Part shown: in pieces, positions 8,817 through 17,406 of the stretch
Layout: every line of letters starts with the position of its first letter
Position numbering within the stretch: position 1 is the first letter of the stretch
From: Parasediminibacterium sp051861445
GTDB taxonomy: Bacteria; Bacteroidota; Bacteroidia; Chitinophagales; Chitinophagaceae
Length of the DNA: 64,000 nucleotides
Reading direction: 5' to 3'
Assembly: GCA_051861445.1 (NCBI GenBank)
Contig: JBHYCS010000003.1
Span: 164,192 to 228,191, forward strand
Notes under the pieces: model-generated
The model's input: the letters and a program-made list of their open reading frames with translations, nothing else
What the model was told of the DNA's origin: nothing
The model's database searches: none
Position numbers and translations under genes: made by a program

Positions 8817-8887
8817 AAATGCAAATGCTATTTAAATTTTTAAGCTAATGACTCAATAGAATTGATAATCAACCTAAAAAATGCTTT

Positions 8888-9382
8888 CTAATTAAGTTTT
8901 ACAGTATCTGCTAATTGTTGAATGTAAGCTTCTTGCTCTGTTTTATTGGCTAATTCTCTACGTAAAATCTTTTCACTTACTTCAATTACTAAAGCACCAA
9001 CTTGATTTTTAACATCGGTTAAAGCCGCATTCTTTTGTTGTTGAATGGCAAATTGTGCATCTGCAATAATGCTGTCGTAAGTTGCTTTTGCTTTTTCTTT
9101 TGCATCAGCAATCATTTTATCGCTAGTAGCTTTTGCTTCTTTAATCATAGCAGATCTTTCTTCACGGGCTTTTTGTAATAAAGCTTCGTTTTCATTTTTT
9201 AAAGCAGCCATTTCAGCTTTTGCATTTTCAGCAGAAGCAATAGCAGTTGCAATACCTTCTTCTCTTTCTTTAAGTGTAAGCAAAATTGGTCCCCAAGCAA
9301 ACTTTCTTAATATTAAGAATACAATTGCGAAAGCTAGAAATGTCCAAAAAATTAAACCTAAACCTGGTGTTAATAATTGCAT
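8888..9382 (-). CDS. atpF: F1F0 ATP synthase subunit b
   Basis: A 164-residue stator subunit: an N-terminal membrane helix (about 8-26, LGLIFWTFLAFAIVFLILRK) followed by a long Ala/Glu/Lys-rich coiled coil that forms the peripheral stalk, with typical b-subunit sequences FAWGPILLTLKEREEGI and KNENEALLQKAREERS. A 175-base spacer containing a perfect hairpin separates it from atpE upstream. Confidence 0.97.
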   Translation of the reverse strand: MQLLTPGLGLIFWTFLAFAIVFLILRKFAWGPILLTLKEREEGIATAIASAENAKAEMAALKNENEALLQKAREERSAMIKEAKATSDKMIADAKEKAKATYDSIIADAQFAIQQQKNAALTDVKNQVGALVIEVSEKILRRELANKTEQEAYIQQLADTVKLN

Positions 9383-9491
9383 ATAACAATTTTGACTGAG
9401 TAAAAAAATGAAATAAGATAATTGCTAAGCATCTTATTTAATCTATTATTAATGAAAAACAAAGTTTTTGCTTCTCCTTATTTTTTTAAAG

Positions 9492-9526
9492 AACTGCATC
9501 TATTGCCCTTTGCTTTAGATGCAGTT
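9492..9526 (-). promoter_or_regulatory. perfect hairpin in the atpE-atpF spacer
   Basis: AACTGCATCTA and TAGATGCAGTT make an 11-bp perfect stem around a 13-base loop. On the minus strand it sits about 30 bases after the atpE stop and is followed by CTTTAAAAAAA, a weak T/A tract. It may be a partial terminator or an mRNA-stabilising structure raising atpE output over atpF, in line with the need for many c subunits per complex (inference). Confidence 0.6.
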
Positions 9527-9557
9527 GTAAGGTAATTAACGCCTATTGGCGAATAAA

Positions 9558-9806
9558 TTACTTGATGAAAATAGCTAATACCGCTGCAATTACAGCGAAA
9601 AGAGCAACACCTTCAACGAAAGCTGCAGTTAAGATCATACCGCTACGAATATCGTTAGCAGCTTCTGGCTGACGAGCAATTGATTCAACTGCACCTTTAC
9701 CAATTTGACCAATACCGATACCAGCACCAATAGTTGCTAATCCGGCACCAATTGCAGCACCTGCATTAGAGATGCTTCCATCTAACAAAATGTTCAATAA
9801 AGACAT
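9558..9806 (-). CDS. atpE: F1F0 ATP synthase subunit c
   Basis: An 82-residue, two-helix proteolipid of the rotor ring. The Gly-rich first helix (GAAIGAGLATIGAGIGIG), the polar loop ARQPEA and the ion-binding Glu65 in helix two (FVEGVALF) are all present. The Glu is followed by Gly-Val and not by Ser/Thr, so coupling is probably to protons (inference). The 33-base gap to atpB keeps them in one transcript. Confidence 0.98.
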   Translation of the reverse strand: MSLLNILLDGSISNAGAAIGAGLATIGAGIGIGQIGKGAVESIARQPEAANDIRSGMILTAAFVEGVALFAVIAAVLAIFIK

Positions 9807-9839
9807 TGTATGTGGTTTTTATGATGAAAAAAAAGTTGA

Positions 9840-10961
9840 TTAATGATGATGAGCTTCTGCGTGTTCATGTTCGCCTTCGAATGCTTGTGCAATAAATACA
9901 GCAGTTAAATTGGTGAAAATAAATGCTTGAATAAATGCCACTAAAACTTCGATGATATATATGAAAACGGTGAAAGCCATAGAAACGGGAGCAAATCCAA
10001 TTCCTGCACCAATACTTAATTTTGAGAAAATAAAAATCATCATTACCAAACAAGTGATAATCATGTGACCAGCCACCATGTTTGCAAACAAACGAATGAT
10101 TAAGGCGAAAGGCTTGGTAAAAATTCCCAATAGCTCTACAAATAATAGAATAATTTTTACAGGAACAGGAACTCCAGGAAAGTTAAATACGTGAGCCCAG
10201 AAATGTTTATTAGTGCTAATTAAAATAGCCACAAAACTGATTGTTCCTAAAACAGCAGTGAAAGCAATATTACCAGTTACGTTTGCAGAACCTGGAATTA
10301 AACCAAAAATATTACCGATTAAAATGAAGAAAAATACAGTTAACAAATAAGGCATGTACTTTTCGTATTTATGCCCAAGATTGCTTTTACCAACCTCATC
10401 TCTAATAAATACTATTACAGGCTCAACCGCATTTTGAAAACCAGATGGAGCTTTTTTAGCACCTTGTTGTTTATATTTTTTTGCAACTCCTAACAATAAA
10501 ACCACTAATACGATTAGTGATAATAACATTTGGGTTACATTTCTAGTGATAGAAAAATCGTATACCTGAACGGTTTCATCAACTGAACCATCTTCTTTTA
10601 CAGCATGTATTACACCATGCTCTAGTTTATAACCTTGATAAGCTGCATGTCCATGCTCAAACTTCGAAGACATGAAAGCTGTAAAACCTTTTTGTGGAGA
10701 ATACAAAATTACAGGTAATGGTAAAGAAATAGGATGACCATTTACATCGGCAAAATGAAAATCATGGTTATCCATGATATGCTCCATAATTACATCACCA
10801 GGATTAAAATCGGCTTCTTTTTGTTCACCATGTGGTTGTTGGTGATTAGCCTCTGCTGTGCCATTTTCTGGTGTATGTTGAGCTTTTGCAGGATTGGATA
10901 AAAATAGAATAAAAAGGCTGCAAGCCGCTACCAGTAAAGATTTCATGTTTCTCAAAGCCAT
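9840..10961 (-). CDS. atpB: F1F0 ATP synthase subunit a
   Basis: A 373-residue proton-channel subunit. The conserved helix KPFALIIRLFANMVAGHMI contains the essential Arg, and the FFFILIGNIFGLIPG segment is typical. As in other Bacteroidota it is longer than the E. coli protein because of a cleavable leader (MKSLLVAACSLFILFLSNPAKAQ) and a His/Glu-rich periplasmic N-terminal region. The frame opens at a TTG at 10973. ATG codons lie at 10961 and 10946, and the second starts exactly at the leader. The tail EGEHEHAEAHHH is His-rich. It is the first gene of the atp operon seen here. Confidence 0.95.
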   Translation of the reverse strand: MALRNMKSLLVAACSLFILFLSNPAKAQHTPENGTAEANHQQPHGEQKEADFNPGDVIMEHIMDNHDFHFADVNGHPISLPLPVILYSPQKGFTAFMSSKFEHGHAAYQGYKLEHGVIHAVKEDGSVDETVQVYDFSITRNVTQMLLSLIVLVVLLLGVAKKYKQQGAKKAPSGFQNAVEPVIVFIRDEVGKSNLGHKYEKYMPYLLTVFFFILIGNIFGLIPGSANVTGNIAFTAVLGTISFVAILISTNKHFWAHVFNFPGVPVPVKIILLFVELLGIFTKPFALIIRLFANMVAGHMIITCLVMMIFIFSKLSIGAGIGFAPVSMAFTVFIYIIEVLVAFIQAFIFTNLTAVFIAQAFEGEHEHAEAHHH

Positions 10962-11164
10962 ACCCTTTCTCAAATTTGCCGCGAAGATAAGGAGATAGTA
11001 CTGATATTTGGTAAAATAGCGTTAAGAATTTGTTGGTTTAAACAATTAAGTTATGTCAATTTAAATTAGATATTCCATTCAAAATAATAGAATAATAAAT
11101 ATGTAACTAAAAAGTAAGAGATATAGCATCAATTTGCTTAAAAAAGCTCAAAAGATATGTGATT

Positions 11165-12985
11165 TTAAATGCTTACAGCCTGTTTTGCTTGTTTTTGCTG
11201 GCTCATTTCATGTAGTTTATAATAATATCCCTTCATGGCTAATAATTCATTGTGATTGCCTATTTCTTTTATTTCTCCTTTATCTAATACAATAATTTTA
11301 TCAGCTTTACGAATAGTAGATAATCGATGAGCAATAACAATTGATGTTCTACCTTTTATTAAAGTATCAATTGCTTTTTGAATCAGCATTTCACTTTCTG
11401 TATCAATAGAAGAAGTTGCTTCATCAAGTATTAAAATAGATGGATTATATAGTAATGCCCTAATAAATGAAATCAATTGACGTTGTCCCAAACTCAATGT
11501 TCCTCCCCTTTCCATTACATTATAATGATATCCATTTGGAAGTTGCATTATAAAATCGTGTACATCAATCATTTTGGCAGCCTCGTATACTTGTTCTTCT
11601 GAAATCAACGGATTTCTTAGTGTAATGTTTTCCATCACAGAACCTGAAAATAAAAATACATCTTGCAAAACAATGCCAATATTACTGCGTAAATGTTGCA
11701 ATGGAATATGTTCGATGGGTGTTTCGTCGATTGTGATACTTCCTTTCTGTATTTGATAAAGCCTATTCAGCAAACTAATAATCGAGGTTTTTCCACTTCC
11801 AGTTTGCCCTACCAAAGCAATGGTTTCACCAGCACGTACATCAAAAGAAATATTTTTTAATACAAATTGCTGTTCATTGTATGCAAACCAAACATTTTTG
11901 AATGTAATAGCTCCGTTTATAGGTATAGGTGCTATTGTGTTTGCAGTTTCTTGCATTACATCTTCATTATCTAGTACTTTAAATACCCTTTCAGCTGCTA
12001 TCATTCCCATTTGTAATACATTAAATTTATCTGCGATTACACGTAAGGGTCTAAAAATTTGGTTTAAATACAATATAAAAGCAACCAACAAGCCAGCATC
12101 TAATTGCTTATTGGCTACCCACCAAACCAATAAACCTGTACTAATGGCTAATACCAACTCTACAACTGGAAAAAAAACGCTGTAAGCAAATATGGCATGT
12201 ATGTTTGCATTTCTATGTTCTTTATTAATAGCTGTAAATTTCTCCATCTCTCTATCTTCAGCTGCAAAAGCTTGTACAATATGCATTCCTGTAATATGTT
12301 CTTGTACAAATGCATTCAGTGCAGCAACAGCATTTCTAACTTTTACAAAACTTTTATTAACGCTTTCTTTAAAATAAATAGTTGCAACAATTAAAAATGG
12401 AAAAGTGGTTAGACTTATTAGCGTAAGCTTCCAATCCATCCAAAACATTGTTATCAACGTGATGATGATAATCAGAATATCAGAAATAATAGGAATTAAT
12501 CCATCACTAAATATGTCGTTGATACTTTCAATATCGTTGATGGTTCTTGTGGTTAATGTTCCAATAGGTGTTTTATCGAATTGAGATAAATTTAAACTCA
12601 TTACTTTTTTATACACCGTAACACGTAAATCTTTCACTACATGCTGTCCAAGCCATGAGGTTATAAAGGAAAAAGAAAAACGAAAGGCAGATTCTAGCAA
12701 TAAAAAAAGTATTTGAAAAATGGTAACATGTATAATAAATGTAAGTATGGGTGAGTTATTGGGTAAAAAAAGCAACTGTTGAATCCAATGAGGAATTTCT
12801 AAATAGGGATGAATAGATTTATTAACGGTAAGTTGTATAAAATATGGCCGAATAGGAGCCATAAATGCCATTAAAATAGAAAGAGCAAAACTTATAATAA
12901 ACATTTTTTTATATGGTAATACAAATAAAAAAATGCGTTTTAGCAAGGATATGTTAACTGCTTTTGACTTTTTTGAAGATTCCAT
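11165..12985 (-). CDS. ABC transporter, fused permease/ATPase (MsbA-like)
   Basis: A half-transporter of 606 residues from the ATG at 12985 (MESSKKSKAVN). The frame is open 22 codons further, but those residues are not family-like. There are six membrane helices in the first 320 residues, then a nucleotide-binding domain with Walker A GQTGSGKT (about 393-400), signature LSLGQRQ, Walker B ILILDEATSSID and H-loop IAHRLST. It works as a homo- or heterodimer exporting lipids, peptides or drugs. The sequence alone does not fix the substrate. It is divergent from rel, with which it shares a promoter region of about 170 bases. Confidence 0.9.
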   Translation of the reverse strand: MESSKKSKAVNISLLKRIFLFVLPYKKMFIISFALSILMAFMAPIRPYFIQLTVNKSIHPYLEIPHWIQQLLFLPNNSPILTFIIHVTIFQILFLLLESAFRFSFSFITSWLGQHVVKDLRVTVYKKVMSLNLSQFDKTPIGTLTTRTINDIESINDIFSDGLIPIISDILIIIITLITMFWMDWKLTLISLTTFPFLIVATIYFKESVNKSFVKVRNAVAALNAFVQEHITGMHIVQAFAAEDREMEKFTAINKEHRNANIHAIFAYSVFFPVVELVLAISTGLLVWWVANKQLDAGLLVAFILYLNQIFRPLRVIADKFNVLQMGMIAAERVFKVLDNEDVMQETANTIAPIPINGAITFKNVWFAYNEQQFVLKNISFDVRAGETIALVGQTGSGKTSIISLLNRLYQIQKGSITIDETPIEHIPLQHLRSNIGIVLQDVFLFSGSVMENITLRNPLISEEQVYEAAKMIDVHDFIMQLPNGYHYNVMERGGTLSLGQRQLISFIRALLYNPSILILDEATSSIDTESEMLIQKAIDTLIKGRTSIVIAHRLSTIRKADKIIVLDKGEIKEIGNHNELLAMKGYYYKLHEMSQQKQAKQAVSI

Positions 12986-13157
12986 AATTGGGGGCAAATG
13001 TAGTAAGTTAGTTTCTTGAACGCTGTTACCGTTCACAATTTTAAAACTCAAAAAAAATCAACCATTTCTAATATCAATCAAATTAAAATATTCATGGGCA
13101 AAATCTAGGCACTTATCTTGTAAAATTCATTGTATATTTTCTTATATTCGTTATCCT

Positions 13158-15410
13158 ATGTTAGATGAGCAAACGATACAAGAGCCAGCACCTCAGCCAA
13201 AATATAATCTTACACCTGAGCAAGAAAAAAAAGAAATTCTTCGCCATTACAGAGCATTGCTAAGAAGCCTTAGACCAAAACTTAAAAAAAGTGATAAAGA
13301 TTTAGTGCGTAGAGCTTTTGAAATGTCGGTAGAGGCACACAAAACAATGCGTAGAAAAAGTGGAGAGCCTTATATTTTACATCCATTGGCTGTTGCCACC
13401 ATTTGTGTAGAAGAAATTGGGCTAGGCGTTAGAAGTACTATTTGTGCTTTATTACACGATACTGTAGAAGATACAGACATTACACTTGAAGATATACAAC
13501 TAGAATTTGGAGGAGAAATTGCAAAAATTGTAGACGGATTAACTAAAATTTCGAGTATTGTAGATACCAATACAAGCCAACAAGCCGAAAACTTTAAAAA
13601 AATTCTATTAACACTTACCGACGACCCAAGGGTTATTCTAATCAAACTGGCAGATAGGTTGCACAATATGCGTACACTCGATAGCATGAAGAAAGAAAAA
13701 CAATTGAAAATTTCTTCTGAAACAGTTTGGGTATATGCTCCACTTGCACACAGAATGGGTTTGTATAGCATAAAAACCGAATTGGAGGATTTGTCGATGA
13801 AGTATTTAGAAACAGATGCTTATAGAGAAATTGCCAAAAAACTTTCTGATACCAAAAGAGAACGCACTAGATATATCAACGAATTTATTCGTCCATTAAA
13901 AGAAAAACTCACAGCAACGGGCTTCAAGTTCGAAATTTATGGTCGCCCTAAAAGCATTCATTCTATTTGGAATAAAATAAAAAAGAAAGGTGTAGCTTTT
14001 GAAGAAGTATATGATTTATTTGCAATTAGGGTAATTTTAGACGCTCCACAAGATCAAGAAAAAGAACAATGTTGGAAAGTATATTCGATGATTACAGATG
14101 AATATACACCAAGCCCTGAACGATTAAGAGATTGGTTGAGTAATCCTAAAAATAATGGATACGAAGCACTACACACCACCGTTATGGGACCACAAGGTAA
14201 ATGGGTAGAAGTACAAGTACGTACCAAACGTATGGATGAAATTGCTGAAAAAGGTTTGGCTGCTCACTACAAATACAAAGAAGGCGGTGGCGATGAGGAT
14301 AGATTTGATAAATGGTTTGGACAAATTAGAGAAGTTTTATCGCAAGATGATACCGATAGCATTAACTTTTTACACGATTTCAAAACCTCATTTTTAGCCG
14401 AAGAAATTTATGTATATACGCCAAAAGGCGATGTAAAAATGTTGCCCAAAGGCAGCACTGCCCTTGATTTTGCATTTGCAGTACACTCAGAAGTTGGTAG
14501 TAAATGTATTGGAGCAAAAGTGCATCATAAATTGGTGCCGATTAGTCATAAATTACGTAGTGGCGATCAAATAGAAATTATTACAAGTAATAAACAAAAG
14601 CCTACAGAAGATTGGCTAAACTTAGTAGTAACAGCAAAAGCGAAAAATAAAATAAAAGACTCTTTACGAGAAGATAAACGCAAAATTGCTGAAGATGGAA
14701 AATACATTCTACAACGTAAATTAGAGGGAATTGGTGCAAGTTATAGTCAGTACAATATCGACGAATTAATGAGCTTTTACAAACTTTCTTCTCAGTTAGA
14801 TTTGTTCTATTTAATTGCTACCAAATCAATAGACCTAAAAGAACTAAAAGATTTTCAGCTTTTAGGCGATAAATTGGAATTACCCAAACACAAGCCTATT
14901 GTTACAGAAGTAATAACAGAAACAACCAAACACTACACCAAAAAAGAAAGTGAACTGATTATTTTTGGCGAAAGCAGCGATAAAATTATGTATCACTTGG
15001 CAAAATGCTGCAATCCTATTCCAGGCGATGCTGTTTTTGGTTTTGTAAGTACAGGAAAAGGATTAATAATACATCGTACCAATTGTCCCAATGCTACACA
15101 ATTAATGGCCAATTATGGACATAGAGTTGTAAAAACGAAGTGGGCCAAAAACAAAGAAATTTCTTTCTTAACAGGCTTAAAAATTATTGGCGTAGACGAT
15201 GTTGGTGTAATTAATAAAATAACCAACGTAATTAGTGGAGAGCTACGTATTAATATTTCTGCATTAACCATTGAGAGTGGAGAAGGTATTTTTAAAGGAA
15301 CCATTAAAGTGTTTGTACACGATAAGGAAGAGCTAGAAGAGTTGGTAGAAAGACTAAAAGAACTAGAGGGTATTCAAACCGTTGATCGATTTGATATGGA
15401 AGATGCGTAA
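13158..15410 (+). CDS. rel: bifunctional (p)ppGpp synthetase/hydrolase
   Basis: A 750-residue Rel/SpoT enzyme that makes and degrades the alarmone (p)ppGpp. Domains in order: HD hydrolase (about 45-200) with His75 and the pair His100-Asp101 in LLHDTVEDT; synthetase (about 240-365) with YGRPKSIHSIWNKIKKKG and NNGYEALHTTV; TGS (about 415-475, EIYVYTPKGDVKMLPKGSTA); a zinc-finger/conserved-Cys region with CCNPIPGD; and a C-terminal ACT domain (about 675-748). With both catalytic motifs intact it should be bifunctional. Bacteroidota usually carry a single long Rel protein, and this is probably it. Confidence 0.96.
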   Translation: MLDEQTIQEPAPQPKYNLTPEQEKKEILRHYRALLRSLRPKLKKSDKDLVRRAFEMSVEAHKTMRRKSGEPYILHPLAVATICVEEIGLGVRSTICALLHDTVEDTDITLEDIQLEFGGEIAKIVDGLTKISSIVDTNTSQQAENFKKILLTLTDDPRVILIKLADRLHNMRTLDSMKKEKQLKISSETVWVYAPLAHRMGLYSIKTELEDLSMKYLETDAYREIAKKLSDTKRERTRYINEFIRPLKEKLTATGFKFEIYGRPKSIHSIWNKIKKKGVAFEEVYDLFAIRVILDAPQDQEKEQCWKVYSMITDEYTPSPERLRDWLSNPKNNGYEALHTTVMGPQGKWVEVQVRTKRMDEIAEKGLAAHYKYKEGGGDEDRFDKWFGQIREVLSQDDTDSINFLHDFKTSFLAEEIYVYTPKGDVKMLPKGSTALDFAFAVHSEVGSKCIGAKVHHKLVPISHKLRSGDQIEIITSNKQKPTEDWLNLVVTAKAKNKIKDSLREDKRKIAEDGKYILQRKLEGIGASYSQYNIDELMSFYKLSSQLDLFYLIATKSIDLKELKDFQLLGDKLELPKHKPIVTEVITETTKHYTKKESELIIFGESSDKIMYHLAKCCNPIPGDAVFGFVSTGKGLIIHRTNCPNATQLMANYGHRVVKTKWAKNKEISFLTGLKIIGVDDVGVINKITNVISGELRINISALTIESGEGIFKGTIKVFVHDKEELEELVERLKELEGIQTVDRFDMEDA

Positions 15411-15532
15411 ATAAGCCGCTTCTAAATGTTTTAACTACTTCAATATTAAATGATTACAGCAATTTTAAAAAAATGTGAGAAAATCGAAAATAAAATGCTC
15501 AGAACAACAAGCATTTATAAATTACCAACACT

Positions 15533-15540
15533 TACATTTG
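15533..15540 (+). promoter_or_regulatory. Bacteroidota -7 box upstream of purA
   Basis: TACATTTG matches the TAnnTTTG -7 consensus of the phylum's primary sigma factor and lies 17 bases before the purA ATG. No clear TTTG -33 box is seen at the expected distance. Confidence 0.5.
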
Positions 15541-15557
15541 CGGCTCAATAACAAATT

Positions 15558-16820
15558 ATGGTTGATGTAATTCTTGGTTTACAATGGGGAGATGAAGGAA
15601 AAGGCAAGATAGTTGACTTTTTTGCTCCTAATTATGATATCGTTGCCCGTTTTCAGGGTGGGCCAAATGCAGGTCATACGCTATATGTAGGCGACAAAAA
15701 AGTAGTTTTACACCAAATTCCTTCTGGTATCTTCCATCAAAATACAACCAATATTATTGGTGGTGGTGTAGTTTTGGACCCTGTAACGCTTAAAAGAGAA
15801 TGCGATACAGTAGCATCTTTTGGTATTGATGTTCGTAAAAATTTGTTTATTTCTGAACGTACCAATATTATTATTCCTACACATAGGGCTTTAGATAAGG
15901 CTAGCGAATTGCAAAAAGGCGATAGCAAAATTGGCTCTACACTAAAAGGTATAGGTCCTGCTTATATGGATAAAACAGGCCGTAATGCACTTAGAGTAGG
16001 CGATTTACTAGATAAAAGTTTTACATCCCAATACATTAAACTGCGTTTAAAACACCAAAAACTATTAGATAATTTTCATTTTATTGAAGATATTTCTACT
16101 TGGGAAGATGAATTTTTTGAGGCATTAGAGTTTTTAAGAACCTTAAACGTTGTAAACAGCGAATATTTTATTAACAACGAAATTACTAAGGGTAAAAAAG
16201 TATTGGCAGAAGGTGCACAAGGCAGTATGTTAGATATTGATTTTGGTACTTTTCCGTTTGTTACTTCTTCAAATACCATTTCAGCAGGTGTTTGTACAGG
16301 CTTAGGCGTTTCTCCTAAAAAAATTAATGAAGTTTTGGGGGTAACAAAAGCATATTGTACAAGAGTTGGTGGTGGACCATTTCCTACAGAATTGTTCGAT
16401 GCAACGGGTGAAGAATTACGTAAATTAGGTAGCGAATTTGGTGCTACAACTGGTAGACCACGCCGTTGTGGATGGATAGATTTAGTAGCATTAAAATACA
16501 CATGTATGATTAATGGTGTTACTAAAATTATTATGACCAAAGCTGATATTTTAGACAGTTTTGAATCATTACAAGCTTGTACGGCTTACGAAATAAATGG
16601 TAAAGAAACACAAGAAGTACCTTTTGCAATTTCAAAAGTGGCTATTAACCCAGTGTTAGAGTCTCATACAGGTTGGCATTGCGATACTTCTAGCATAAAA
16701 TCGGCTGAAGCTTTACCAGAAAATATGCATTCTTACATTAACTTTATCAACAATTATGTGGGTGCACCTGTTAAATATGTAAGTAATGGACCAGGTAGAG
16801 AACAAATCGTAGCATTGTAG
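15558..16820 (+). CDS. purA: adenylosuccinate synthase
   Basis: A 420-residue enzyme that joins IMP and aspartate with GTP hydrolysis, the first step from IMP to AMP. The GTP-binding start LQWGDEGKGKIVD (8-20), the GGPNAGHTLYVG motif (about 35-46), the ISERTNIIIPTH segment and the switch sequence STLKGIGPAYMDKTGRNALRVGDL are all present. The length is normal. It is the single purA in view, and guaB for the GMP branch lies at 32.9 kb. Confidence 0.98.
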   Translation: MVDVILGLQWGDEGKGKIVDFFAPNYDIVARFQGGPNAGHTLYVGDKKVVLHQIPSGIFHQNTTNIIGGGVVLDPVTLKRECDTVASFGIDVRKNLFISERTNIIIPTHRALDKASELQKGDSKIGSTLKGIGPAYMDKTGRNALRVGDLLDKSFTSQYIKLRLKHQKLLDNFHFIEDISTWEDEFFEALEFLRTLNVVNSEYFINNEITKGKKVLAEGAQGSMLDIDFGTFPFVTSSNTISAGVCTGLGVSPKKINEVLGVTKAYCTRVGGGPFPTELFDATGEELRKLGSEFGATTGRPRRCGWIDLVALKYTCMINGVTKIIMTKADILDSFESLQACTAYEINGKETQEVPFAISKVAINPVLESHTGWHCDTSSIKSAEALPENMHSYINFINNYVGAPVKYVSNGPGREQIVAL

Positions 16821-16825
16821 TAAAA

Positions 16826-16892
16826 TGTTATTCTGACGAAGGAAGAATCTAACAAATTCAATTAGATGTTTCGTTCCTCAACATGACAAAAA
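16826..16892. repeat. imperfect palindromic intergenic element (CTGACGAAGGAAGAATCT type)
   Basis: ATTCTGACGAAGGAAGAATC and, 13 bases later, the reverse-oriented AGATGTTTCGTTCCTCAACA form an imperfect inverted repeat in the purA-downstream gap. Similar GACGAAGGA(A/G)AATCT palindromes are, from memory, common dispersed intergenic elements in Bacteroidota. There is only one copy in this window, so the repeat status rests on that recollection. It may also serve as the purA terminator. Confidence 0.45.
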
Positions 16893-16950
16893 AATATTTG
16901 GTGAAAACAATTTTCAGTTGAAATTTTACTTTTTAAAATCTTATTAGAAT

Positions 16951-17406
16951 ATGGCAGCGAAATCTGATAAGGATGCAAAATCCACTCCAAAAAAAGTTGC
17001 AGCAAAAAAAACGGCTGCTCCTAAAGTTTCTTCTAAAAGTAAAAAACAATTAGAAGACGATGATGATGATTTAGAAGATGATGACGATGAAGTAACTACA
17101 CCAAAAAAAGGTGCAAAGGCATCGTCTAAAAAAAGTAAGTCAGATGATGATGACGACGATGACGACGATGACGATGATGATGTAGAAGTTGACGACGATT
17201 GGAATAAATCTGAAGATGACGATAGTTGGGATCCTGACTTCGATGAATTCGACATTCCAAAATCGAAGGGTGGTTCTGCAAAAAAAACTAGTGGAGGCAA
17301 AAAATCAAAAGACGAAGACGATGATTTTAAGCTAGAAGATGATTTTAAAGACTTTGATTTATTTGATACAAAAGGTGGTGGCTTTGATGATGACGACGAT
17401 TTTTAG
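16951..17406 (+). CDS. highly acidic low-complexity protein (Asp/Lys-rich)
   Basis: A 151-residue protein of alternating charge blocks. It has a basic N-terminus like a histone tail (KSTPKKVAAKKTAAPK), then Asp-rich runs (one of 13 Asp at about residues 65-77), Lys/Ser patches and a final acidic stretch ending FDDDDDF. It has no signal peptide or membrane segment and is expected to be disordered. Codon use shows a true coding pattern (mixed GAT/GAC in the Asp runs), and an ATG is present. It resembles no enzyme I know. A nucleic-acid or RNA-polymerase contact role is only a guess. It is in the same frame as pabB, separated by one TAG. Confidence 0.7.
   Translation: MAAKSDKDAKSTPKKVAAKKTAAPKVSSKSKKQLEDDDDDLEDDDDEVTTPKKGAKASSKKSKSDDDDDDDDDDDDDVEVDDDWNKSEDDDSWDPDFDEFDIPKSKGGSAKKTSGGKKSKDEDDDFKLEDDFKDFDLFDTKGGGFDDDDDF

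Noticed and set aside
17145..17185. Simple GAT/GAC trinucleotide repeat as a phase-variable tract
   Set aside because: Codons are mixed GAT and GAC and do not form a pure repeat long enough for frequent slippage. The unit is 3 bases, so the frame would be kept.
16944..17300. Ser-rich open frame of 118 codons on the minus strand
   Set aside because: It is the complement of the Asp/Lys-rich gene (GAT/GAC read backwards gives Ser-type codons) and has no recognisable features.
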